Below are positions 1-5,470 of a DNA stretch of 5,494 nucleotides, piece after piece. A program made the translations under genes and the position numbers. The DNA is taken from NCBI GenBank assembly GCA_028701415.1, contig JAQVQU010000055.1:3321-8814 (forward strand). Reading direction: 5' to 3'. Source of the DNA: Clostridia bacterium (lineage in GTDB: Bacteria > Bacillota > Clostridia > Christensenellales > DTU072). Under the pieces are notes generated by a model that was not told the origin of the DNA, ran no database searches, and saw only the letters and a program-made list of their open reading frames with translations. Positions within the stretch are counted from its first letter, which is position 1; every line of letters begins with the position of its first letter.

Positions 1-192
1 ATAGCAAAGAATTTTATTCTAGAAAATGGGACAAACGAGAACTATGGAGCCAGACCGTTGAAAAGGACTATTGTAAAATTGGTAGAAAATAGATTAAGTG
101 AATTGATTATTTCTGGGTCTATCAAAGATTGTGATATTGTTAACATAGATTATAATGGAAAAGAACTTACATTTAATATATGCAATAAATAA
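1..192 (+). CDS. Clp-family AAA+ unfoldase (ClpB/ClpC type), C-terminal end only
   Basis: This is the last 63 codons of a gene that begins before the window. Frame 1 is open from base 1 to TAA at 190-192. The peptide carries YGARPLKR (residues 15-22 of the fragment), then VENRLSELIISGSIK, then a short beta-rich tail (DIVNIDYNGKELTFN). In Clp/Hsp100 proteins this stretch is the C-terminal small domain of the second AAA+ module, where the Arg of GARPL is the sensor-2 residue. These ATP-driven hexamers unfold or disaggregate proteins in the cytoplasm. The LSE..I.SG.IK wording resembles ClpC/ClpE slightly more than ClpB, but a fragment this short cannot settle the subfamily. The stop codon touches the hpf ribosome binding site and the hpf start lies 10 nt downstream, so the two genes are probably co-transcribed at least in part. 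Confidence 0.85.
   Translation: MAKNFILENGTNENYGARPLKRTIVKLVENRLSELIISGSIKDCDIVNIDYNGKELTFNICNK
129..156 (+). promoter_or_regulatory. candidate sigma-A promoter for hpf inside the clp 3' end
   Basis: A perfect TATAAT lies at 151-156. TTGTGA (4 of 6 matches to TTGACA) lies at 129-134, with a 16-nt spacer. Transcription would start near 163, giving a leader of about 40 nt before the hpf start at 203. TATAAT words are common in AT-rich DNA and this one is inside a coding region, so the call is tentative. It would let hpf and the genes after it be expressed separately from clp. Confidence 0.35.
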
Positions 193-200
193 AGGAGATT
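191..200 (+). promoter_or_regulatory. ribosome binding site that fixes the hpf start
   Basis: AAAGGAGATT overlaps the clp stop codon and lies 5 nt (measured from GGAG) ahead of ATG 203. It supports that ATG over the upstream in-frame ATG at 155. Nearly the same string (AAAGGAGATTAT) precedes the lipoprotein gene at 4422, so it appears to be this genome's strong Shine-Dalgarno sequence. Confidence 0.85.
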
Positions 201-202
201 AT

Positions 203-760
203 ATGAAAATAGAATTTGTATCAAAAAATTATAACGACAGTGAAAGATTGGTTAGAATCGTTGAGACTAAGCTAGAATCATTGTGTAAATTTTTGCCAGA
301 TGAGGTTAATTCAATAGTTAAATTAAAAGCGTTTGGAAAAGATGGGGAACAAATGAAGTATACCATGGAGGTCTCCATTAAATTTAGAGGAAAGGTAATA
401 AGATCGGAAGTTACTTCATTCAATATGTGGGATAATATTGATAAAATTATGCCTAAGCTAGAGAGCCAACTAGCGAAAATAAAGGACAAAAGAGTAGTTG
501 AATCAGTAAAAGGAATTAATGATTTCGACGAGATTATTGAGGAAATAAAAGACCGGCCATTTTTTCAGCAAAAAGATAAAGCAAAAGTAGTTAAAATTAA
601 AAATTATCAAATTTCTATTATTACTGTAGAACAAGCAATTGAGGAAATAGAATTGTTGGACCACGATTTTTATGTTTTTGTAAACGCTGAAGATAATAAA
701 GTTTCGGTACTTTACAAAAGACAGGATGGAAATTATGGTTTAATTTCTCCTGAGTATTAG
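203..760 (+). CDS. hpf: ribosome hibernation-promoting factor, long form
   Basis: The 185-residue product matches the usual size of long HPF. This cytoplasmic protein binds the 30S decoding region and pairs ribosomes into inactive 100S dimers under stress or in stationary phase. Residues 1 to about 100 form the HPF/RaiA (YfiA-like) ribosome-binding domain, including the MWDNIDKIMPKLESQL helix at 75-90. A charged linker runs from about 100 to 126. Residues about 127-183 form the dimerisation domain, with the hallmark VKIKNY, LLDHDFYVFVNAEDNKVSVL and YKRQDGNYGLISP segments. The ATG at 203 is chosen because AAGGAG (192-197) precedes it by 5 nt and the protein then begins MKIEFVSKN, as family members do. 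An ATG at 155 would add 16 residues inside the clp gene and has no good ribosome binding site. The next gene starts 3 nt after the stop codon. Confidence 0.95.
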   Translation: MKIEFVSKNYNDSERLVRIVETKLESLCKFLPDEVNSIVKLKAFGKDGEQMKYTMEVSIKFRGKVIRSEVTSFNMWDNIDKIMPKLESQLAKIKDKRVVESVKGINDFDEIIEEIKDRPFFQQKDKAKVVKIKNYQISIITVEQAIEEIELLDHDFYVFVNAEDNKVSVLYKRQDGNYGLISPEY

Positions 761-763
761 AAT

Positions 764-1600
764 ATGGAAATTGGGATATCCACTGCATCATTTTTTTCAA
801 AATCTACCACTGAAGATAGTTTTAGTATAATTAAATCTTTAGGTTTTAAGACTTGCGAGGTTTTTTTGACAACATTTAGTGAGTATAAATATGAATTTGG
901 GATTTTGCTGCAAGAAAGATCCGAAGGCATTGATGTTTATAGTGTTCATTCATTAAACCAGCATTATGAACCTGAATTATTTAATATTGTAGAAAGAACA
1001 AGAAAAGATAGTGAATTTTATTTCGAAGAAGTATGCAATATAGCAAAAATTTTAAACGCTAAATATTATACATTTCACGGACCAGCAAGACTTAAGAAAA
1101 CTAAATATTCCCTTGATTTTCAATGGATTTCTAATAGATTATTTTCTTTAAACACTATTCTATCCACCATTACCCAGGGTGAGTGTCTTTTAGCATATGA
1201 AAATGTACACTGGACTTATTTTAATGACCCCAGTTTTTTTGAATCTCTTAAAAAAATTTCTCAAATAAAAGCGTGTCTAGATATAAAACAAGCTATGCAA
1301 TCAGGAATAGATATTTATTCTTATATAGATGTCATGCATGATCGATTGGTTAATGTACATTTATGCGATTATAATGAAAAAGGTGAATTAAGAATACCCG
1401 GAAGAGGTTGTTTTGATTTTACTAAGTTATTTTTTAAACTTATTTCAATAGGGTATAATGGGCCCCTAATGATTGAAGTTTATCCAAAAGACTATAATAA
1501 TTTTGATGAATTAGCAGCAAGTAAAGAATATCTAGAAGATTGTTTAAATAAGGCGTATAAAAAGTTTAATAAAATAGGAGAGATTTATGGACAAGATTAA
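764..1600 (+). CDS. TIM-barrel sugar phosphate isomerase/epimerase-like protein (xylose isomerase-like/AP endonuclease 2 family)
   Basis: This 278-residue protein has the (beta/alpha)8 pattern of the AP_endonuc_2 / sugar phosphate isomerase-epimerase superfamily and the usual length for it. The opening MEIGISTASF is a typical first strand. Candidate metal and acid/base residues sit at strand ends: H62 (VHSLN), H105 (FHGPA), E146 (YENVHW), D173 (LDIKQ), H199 and D202 (VNVHLCDY) and E238 (MIEVYP). A substrate-loop-like PGRGCFDF lies at 212-219. The active-site set looks complete, so it is probably a functional metal-dependent isomerase or epimerase. The same fold also includes endonuclease IV-like enzymes, and the substrate cannot be read from sequence. 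No clear Shine-Dalgarno precedes the ATG, which lies 3 nt after hpf, so translation is probably coupled. Its 3' end overlaps pgi by 14 nt, which suggests a carbohydrate role but does not prove one. Confidence 0.85.
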   Translation: MEIGISTASFFSKSTTEDSFSIIKSLGFKTCEVFLTTFSEYKYEFGILLQERSEGIDVYSVHSLNQHYEPELFNIVERTRKDSEFYFEEVCNIAKILNAKYYTFHGPARLKKTKYSLDFQWISNRLFSLNTILSTITQGECLLAYENVHWTYFNDPSFFESLKKISQIKACLDIKQAMQSGIDIYSYIDVMHDRLVNVHLCDYNEKGELRIPGRGCFDFTKLFFKLISIGYNGPLMIEVYPKDYNNFDELAASKEYLEDCLNKAYKKFNKIGEIYGQD

Positions 1601-3002
1601 AGAAACATTGAGATTTGATTATAACAATATGATGGATTCATATATAGGTAAAAAAGAAGGTATTTCTGAAAAAGAACTTAACAGCATGAAATTGATTGCA
1701 AATGAAGCACACAATAATTTTAAAATTAATAGAGGAAAGGGAATGTTAGGATGGGTAGACCTCCCATATACTCAAAACTTAATAATTAAAGATATACTAT
1801 TAACGGCAAAAGCAGTAAAAAAAGCTGAATATTTTGTAGTATTAGGCATTGGTGGCTCGGCTTTAGGGCCTATGGCACTATTTCAAGCTTTATGTAATAT
1901 AAGACACAATGATCTTAAACGTTCTAAAAGAAGAAGCCCTAAGTTTTATGTAGAAGATAATGTTGATCCTGAAAGGATGCAATCTTTATTTGAAGTATTA
2001 GATCTTGATAAAACTGTATTCAATGTTATTACAAAAAGCGGTTCTACTTCCGAAACTATGAGCCAATTTTTAATAATAAGCGATATATTAAAAAAGAAGT
2101 ATGGGGAGAGATATAAGGATCATATAATTGCAACAACCGATGAAGTTAACGGAAACCTAATTAAAATTGCAAAAGCTGAAGGTTTTAAATGCTTTTATAT
2201 TCCATCAGGAGTTGGCGGAAGATTTAGTGTGATTTCTCCCGTAGGATTATTTCCTGCGGCAGTATTAGGAATTAATATTAAGTTACTTTTGAAGGGTTGT
2301 GCAGAAATGGATAAAATGTGCAGAAAAAGCTCTTTTGAAACGAACCCTGCTTTAATAGCCGCCACACTTCAATATTTAGCCATGAAAAAGGGTAAGAACA
2401 TTAGTGTGATGATGCCATATGCTGATAGCTTAAAACTAATGGCCGATTGGTATTGCCAACTTTGGGGAGAAAGCTTAGGTAAAGAAAGCAACATTTTTGG
2501 GGAAAAGGTTAATGTGGGACAAACACCGGTTAAAGCGCTGGGCGTTACTGATCAACATAGTCAGGTTCAACTATATACAGAGGGTCCTTTAGATAAAGTT
2601 GTTACTTTTTTATCTGTTGATAAATATAGAGCAACGATTCTCATTCCTGCTGGATATGAGAATTTTAGTTCAATCTCTTTTCTATCTGGACATACTCTTA
2701 ATGAACTAATTATAGCCGAAATGGTGGCGACTGAATATGCTTTAACAAAAAACGAAAGAATGAACTGTAAAATTATTTTACCTTACGTTGATGAATATTA
2801 TGTAGGACAGTTAATGATGTTTTATATGCTTCAAACTGCCTATTGTGGTTATTTATTAAATATAGACGCTTTTAATCAACCAGGTGTTGAAGAAGGAAAA
2901 AACGCCACTTACGCGCTTCTTGGCCGAAAGGGATACGAAATGAAAGCTGAGGAATTAAATTCTAAGAGGAATAAATCTAGTAGGTATATTGTTGGAAAAT
3001 AG
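1587..3002 (+). CDS. pgi: glucose-6-phosphate isomerase
   Basis: This enzyme interconverts glucose 6-phosphate and fructose 6-phosphate in the cytoplasm, in glycolysis and gluconeogenesis. The 471-residue product is near the length of the compact Firmicutes-type PGI (about 450). Visible landmarks in order are LGIGGSALGP (86-95), the phosphate-binding loop ITKSGSTSET (148-157), PGI signature 1 GVGGRFSVISPVG (208-220), LWGESLGKE (292-300), TDQHSQVQL (321-329) and signature 2 near the end (428-450, including NQPGVEEGK). By family alignment the active-site residues R212, E295, H324 and K438 are all present, so it should be active. ATG 1587 has a good AGGAGA about 6-7 nt upstream, inside the previous gene, and the 14-nt overlap indicates co-translation. 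A short basic insertion (KRSKRRSPK, 111-119) follows the first loop. Confidence 0.97.
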   Translation: MDKIKETLRFDYNNMMDSYIGKKEGISEKELNSMKLIANEAHNNFKINRGKGMLGWVDLPYTQNLIIKDILLTAKAVKKAEYFVVLGIGGSALGPMALFQALCNIRHNDLKRSKRRSPKFYVEDNVDPERMQSLFEVLDLDKTVFNVITKSGSTSETMSQFLIISDILKKKYGERYKDHIIATTDEVNGNLIKIAKAEGFKCFYIPSGVGGRFSVISPVGLFPAAVLGINIKLLLKGCAEMDKMCRKSSFETNPALIAATLQYLAMKKGKNISVMMPYADSLKLMADWYCQLWGESLGKESNIFGEKVNVGQTPVKALGVTDQHSQVQLYTEGPLDKVVTFLSVDKYRATILIPAGYENFSSISFLSGHTLNELIIAEMVATEYALTKNERMNCKIILPYVDEYYVGQLMMFYMLQTAYCGYLLNIDAFNQPGVEEGKNATYALLGRKGYEMKAEELNSKRNKSSRYIVGK

Positions 3003-4005
3003 TAGATCTCTCGATATTAATATCGAAATGCTTGAGTATTTTTATGGTTGTCAAGCATTATGTAACGTAAATTTTTCTTGCGATTATCCTTTTGGGAAAA
3101 TCTCTATATTTGGAAAATATGAAGCGGGGAAAACGTCTTTAGTTCGTGCAATCGTTGGTTTGGAAAAAATTAATAAAGGTTCTATTAAATATTGTGGAGA
3201 AGATGTATTAAATCCTATTAAATCAGGTCTTTTTCAAGTCCTATTCACTAACAACAATTTTTTTAAATATAAATCGGTCTTTTCAAACTTATCTTATATA
3301 TTATCTTTGCAGAATATTGAAAGAAAAAATATAGAATTTAAAGTACTTTCTACTTTAAAAGAAATGGATATAATACATCTTAAAAATTCTAAAATATATA
3401 AATTATCACCATTGGATTTAATTAAAGTTCAACTTGCAAAATTATTATTAAGGGATACAAAATTTGTGCTAGTTGATAATATATTTTCTTCATTGAACAC
3501 GGAAGAACGTAAAGAAGCCTACAATATTTTTAAAAATTTAGTAGATAAGAGTATTAATCGTTCATTTATATATACTACAGATTTGCCAGAAGAAGCTATA
3601 ACGTTCGGTGGGAAGATAATTGCGTTAAGATATGGAAATATGGAGCAAGAGGGCTATTGGGAAGAATTTATCAATAATCCAATTAACCTTTATGTTGACC
3701 GACTATTCAATCCAAATAGAAATTTTAGACGTAAAAATGATATCCCACCTCCGCTTAATAAATTTATCAACATAAATTCATTTGAAAACTATATGGTCTC
3801 ATATTCTTTGAAGGAATGCGATTACGATGAAGGTTTAAAGGCAAAAAAACTTAATTATTCTAGTTTAGGAGGTATATTCCTTGTAAATACAGATTTAGGG
3901 AATATTTTTTCACAAATTTTAAAGGAAGAATATTATGTTAATATTTCTGGAGAAACAAGATATTATTCAACAGAGTCTGAAAAAAGGTTGACTATTTCTA
4001 ACTAA
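2989..4005 (+). CDS. divergent MalK/UgpC-like ABC ATPase with degenerate catalytic motifs
   Basis: The 338-residue protein has the layout of a sugar-importer ATPase. An ABC domain spans about 9-240 and ends in ITFGGKIIALRYGNMEQEGYWEEFINNPINLYVDRLF, which is split here at residues 204-220 and 221-240. A C-terminal part of about 100 residues follows, and its end (TRYYSTESEKRL) resembles the end of a MalK-type TOBE region. Walker A is kept as GKYEAGKT (42-49). Gapless comparison shows Q-loop Gln replaced by T87, LSGGQ read as LSPLD (139-143), Walker B Asp kept (D163), catalytic Glu replaced by N164, D-loop Asp replaced by N170, and H-loop His replaced by D198. It may bind ATP but probably hydrolyses it poorly. 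The frame is fully open, so this is not obvious decay. Start is TTG at 2989 or 2992: AGTAGG at 2979-2984 spaces better to 2992. ATG 3028 would cut into the first beta strand (DINIEML). It overlaps pgi. Confidence 0.8.
   Translation: MLENSRSLDINIEMLEYFYGCQALCNVNFSCDYPFGKISIFGKYEAGKTSLVRAIVGLEKINKGSIKYCGEDVLNPIKSGLFQVLFTNNNFFKYKSVFSNLSYILSLQNIERKNIEFKVLSTLKEMDIIHLKNSKIYKLSPLDLIKVQLAKLLLRDTKFVLVDNIFSSLNTEERKEAYNIFKNLVDKSINRSFIYTTDLPEEAITFGGKIIALRYGNMEQEGYWEEFINNPINLYVDRLFNPNRNFRRKNDIPPPLNKFININSFENYMVSYSLKECDYDEGLKAKKLNYSSLGGIFLVNTDLGNIFSQILKEEYYVNISGETRYYSTESEKRLTISN
3011..3026. repeat. perfect 16-bp palindrome at the pgi/ABC junction
   Basis: TCGATATTAATATCGA reads the same on both strands. 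It lies 8 bases after the pgi stop codon and inside codons 8-13 of the ABC gene. In RNA it could fold a 6-bp stem with a UUAA loop. It may be a protein-binding site or a translational hairpin. In AT-rich DNA a palindrome of this length can also arise by chance. Confidence 0.5.
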
Positions 4006-4016
4006 TAAGTTATATT
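3988..4016 (+). promoter_or_regulatory. sigma-A-type promoter for the TM1266-like/lipoprotein genes
   Basis: TTGACT (3988-3993, 5 of 6 matches to TTGACA) and TATATT (4011-4016, 5 of 6 matches to TATAAT) are separated by the ideal 17 nt. The -35 box is in the last codons of the ABC gene. Transcription would begin near 4023, giving a leader of about 130 nt before ATG 4154. The location, boxes and spacing agree, and it explains how the following genes can be expressed behind a strong terminator. Confidence 0.6.
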
Positions 4017-4052
4017 TTTTTCAAAAGAAACGCCTGTTTCAAAAAATAAATT

Positions 4053-4072
4053 AATCAATCTGAATCAATGAT
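4053..4072 (+). repeat. tandem AATCAAT direct repeat, 10-bp period
   Basis: AATCAATCTG (4053-4062) is followed directly by AATCAATGAT (4063-4072). They share AATCAAT in register, exactly 10 bp apart. The second unit is also an odd palindrome (AATCA-A-TGATT, 4063-4073). One-turn-spaced direct repeats are typical of regulator binding sites. Here they lie downstream of the predicted transcription start, so they could act in DNA or in RNA. Confidence 0.5.
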
Positions 4073-4113
4073 TTTCGGCGAGTAAGCTTGATGTAGTTAT
4101 TAAGACATTAATT

Positions 4114-4143
4114 ACTTCTAGCTATTTGCTAGAAGTTTTTTTT
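4114..4143 (+). terminator. intrinsic terminator directly ahead of the TM1266-like gene
   Basis: A perfect 9-bp stem pairs ACTTCTAGC (4114-4122) with GCTAGAAGT (4128-4136) around a TATTT loop. A run of eight T follows (4136-4143). It can end transcripts reading through from the hpf-pgi-ABC run. Because the next gene's AGGGGGA ribosome binding site starts at 4144, a promoter cannot fit between terminator and gene, so the same hairpin must also be passed by transcripts that express that gene. Confidence 0.88.
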
Positions 4144-4153
4144 AGGGGGATAT

Positions 4154-4408
4154 ATGAAAAGAATTGCTGTAATTGGAATTATTATTGAAAAAAACAGAAA
4201 AATGGCTGATGAGGTTCAAAAATTACTTTCTGAAAACGCAGAGATTATACAAGGTAGAATGGGTATTCCAAACATACAAAATGACATATACATAATCAGC
4301 GTTGTGATAAAAGCTGAGAACGAAAGAATCAGTGCATTGACGGGAAAATTAGGTCGATTAAATAATGTTTCAGTTAAAGCGGCAATAACTAATGTTGAAG
4401 TAGAATAA
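4154..4408 (+). CDS. TM1266-family small protein (putative [FeFe]-hydrogenase system regulator)
   Basis: The 84-residue protein matches the size and wording of the TM1266 family, described as putative iron-only hydrogenase system regulators. They have an ACT-like/NikR-C-terminal ferredoxin-like fold and are often encoded beside [FeFe]-hydrogenase maturation genes. Landmarks are KRIAVIGIIIE (2-12), GRMGIP (34-39), YIISVVI (46-52), ISALTGKLGRL (59-69) and VSVKAAI (72-78). No separate DNA-binding domain is visible, so a direct transcription-factor role is unproven; a ligand or metal sensor or partner protein is equally possible. ATG 4154 is preceded by AGGGGGA (4144-4150). No hydrogenase gene is in this window. 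The lipoprotein gene follows after 13 nt with its own strong ribosome binding site, so the two form a transcription unit behind the attenuator-like leader. Confidence 0.85.
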   Translation: MKRIAVIGIIIEKNRKMADEVQKLLSENAEIIQGRMGIPNIQNDIYIISVVIKAENERISALTGKLGRLNNVSVKAAITNVEVE

Positions 4409-4421
4409 AGGAGATTATTAA

Positions 4422-5441
4422 ATGAAAAAATTGATTATAGTTGTTTCACTGTTATTAATTATATCTATCCCATTAATTCTTTTGGATGGATGTACCCCTG
4501 TACAAGAACACAATGAAAATATAGATATTCATATTGCTGTCCCAGATGGAGCCCCAGCTTTGGCAATAGCAAAAATGCTAAATGAAAATTCACAGTTTGA
4601 AGGATATAATGTTTCTTATTCCATAATAACTGGAGGTTCTACTGCAATAAACGCAGCAGTTAACAATAACGAAGTAGATATTTTAATAGCTCCCACAAAT
4701 TTAGGAGCTATTCTATACAATAGATTAAAAGGCTCAAAAAATATTCAATTGATAGCGAATGAATTTAATTCGTTATTATATATTGTTGGAAAAGATATTT
4801 CAGTTGATTCATTAGAAGAACTTAAGGGAAAAGTAGTTTTTACAATAGGAGAGGGCGCAACTCCTGATTTAACATTTCAATACATTTTATCTCAAAATGG
4901 AATTCAATATAATGTCACAGATGACCCAAGCGAGGAAGAAGTAGGAATTCAGTATGAAAGTGATGCTTCAGTTTTATTGCCAAAAATGAGCTCAGGTCTA
5001 GTACAATTTGCTATTTTAGGTGAGCCAGCTGTAACTAAAACTCTAAACTCGTTTGGATTTTCCGAATTGTTTAGCTTTAATGATATGTGGAATCAGGTTA
5101 CACAAACAACCGAGGGCTTCCCTCAGGCAAGTTTTTTTGCTATCGGCGAAATTCTTCAACCTGAACATCAAGATTTACTTGATTGGTTCGTTGATAACTC
5201 GATAGATAATGTTGAATGGGTAAACAATAACCCAACGTTAGCTCAAGAAACATTAGAATCTAATGGATGGGCAACCCCTGTTCCTTTAAACACTGAACTA
5301 ATAACAAGATGCAATATGCAATATATCAGTGCGGTAGAAGCAAGAGATTCAATTGAAAGCTACCTTACAGTACTTCACAGATTGAATCCCGCAACCGTGG
5401 GAGGAAGTATCCCTCCGGATGATTTTTATTATCAAGGATAA
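4422..5441 (+). CDS. ABC transporter substrate-binding lipoprotein, SsuA/TauA/NMT1-like
   Basis: The 339-residue protein looks like a periplasmic-binding-type II receptor that captures a small organic solute outside the membrane for an ABC importer. Residues 1-23 are a lipoprotein signal peptide (MKK, then a hydrophobic run), with the lipobox LLDGC giving C24 as the lipidated residue; Asp at -2 is unusual. The mature part opens with IHIAVPDGAPALAIAKML (36-53). It continues with a ligand-loop region GGSTAINAAV (71-80), NEVDILIAPTNLGA (83-96), LEELKGKVV (131-139), ILGEPAVTK (198-206) and the family-typical end LNPATVGGSIPPDDFYY (321-337). These match NitT/TauT/thiamine-precursor-type receptors, but the ligand cannot be named. 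AAGGAG (4408-4413) precedes ATG 4422. Permease and ATPase genes are not in the window. The divergent ABC ATPase upstream is MalK-like and behind a terminator, so it is an unlikely partner. Confidence 0.88.
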   Translation: MKKLIIVVSLLLIISIPLILLDGCTPVQEHNENIDIHIAVPDGAPALAIAKMLNENSQFEGYNVSYSIITGGSTAINAAVNNNEVDILIAPTNLGAILYNRLKGSKNIQLIANEFNSLLYIVGKDISVDSLEELKGKVVFTIGEGATPDLTFQYILSQNGIQYNVTDDPSEEEVGIQYESDASVLLPKMSSGLVQFAILGEPAVTKTLNSFGFSELFSFNDMWNQVTQTTEGFPQASFFAIGEILQPEHQDLLDWFVDNSIDNVEWVNNNPTLAQETLESNGWATPVPLNTELITRCNMQYISAVEARDSIESYLTVLHRLNPATVGGSIPPDDFYYQG

Positions 5442-5454
5442 ACACGAAATAAGT

Positions 5455-5470
5455 AATCCAAATCAATGAT
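5455..5470 (+). repeat. second copy of the leader element after the lipoprotein gene
   Basis: AATCCAAATCAATGAT matches AATCTGAATCAATGAT at 4057-4072 in 14 of 16 positions, including an identical 10-base AATCAATGAT. It starts 14 nt after the lipoprotein stop codon. The remaining non-coding tail (5471-5494) is AT-rich with no further structure that I can see. The copy may belong to the leader of a gene beyond the window. Confidence 0.45.

Larger units (their letters stand above)
4023..4153 (+). promoter_or_regulatory. attenuator-like 5' leader, possible riboswitch of unrecognised class
   Basis: This leader lies between the promoter and ATG 4154. In order it has a small hairpin GAAAC-GCCT-GTTTC (4027-4040) and a tandem AATCAAT repeat (4053-4072). 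Next is a G-rich TCGGCGAG patch (4075-4082) whose GGCG could pair with CGCC at 4031-4034. Then comes a hairpin with arms AGTTATTAA (4095-4103) and TTAATTACT (4108-4116) around a GACA loop, with one T-T mismatch. A strong terminator at 4114-4143 ends the leader. The fourth element shares bases 4114-4116 with the terminator's left arm, so the two compete at that edge and the former could act as antiterminator. The ribosome binding site begins directly after the U-tract. I see no match to TPP, SAM, purine, c-di-GMP, ZTP or fluoride riboswitches. Function is inferred from layout only. Confidence 0.45.

Noticed and set aside
155..202. Upstream ATG giving a 16-residue longer HPF
   Set aside because: It falls inside the clp coding end, lacks a good ribosome binding site, and the extra residues are not part of the HPF fold. 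AAGGAG before ATG 203 decides the start.
229..489. An 86-codon open frame on the minus strand
   Set aside because: It lies wholly inside hpf, which has clear family motifs, and has no supporting ribosome binding site or recognisable domain. It is a shadow frame.
2989..4005. Calling the ABC gene a pseudogene
   Set aside because: No stop codon or frameshift interrupts 338 codons, both Walker A Lys and Walker B Asp are kept, and the C-terminal region remains. Motif loss without frame damage fits a repurposed protein better.
4027..4040. GAAAC-GCCT-GTTTC hairpin as a terminator for the ABC gene
   Set aside because: The stem is 5 bp and is followed by an A-run, not a T-run, on the + strand.
4116..4125. 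TTCTAGCTA resembling the start of a preQ1-I riboswitch
   Set aside because: The bases are fully accounted for by the perfect terminator stem and loop, and the A-rich pseudoknot tail of preQ1-I is absent.
5400..5430. GGAGG/CCTCC hairpin followed by a T-rich stretch as a terminator
   Set aside because: The stem has only 5 bp, the T-run is 5 nt away and interrupted, and the bases encode the family-conserved GGSIPPDDFYY end of the lipoprotein, which explains them.
2989..5441. Pairing the divergent ABC ATPase with the lipoprotein as one transporter
   Set aside because: A strong terminator and separate promoter lie between them, and MalK-type ATPases do not usually serve SsuA/TauA-type receptors.
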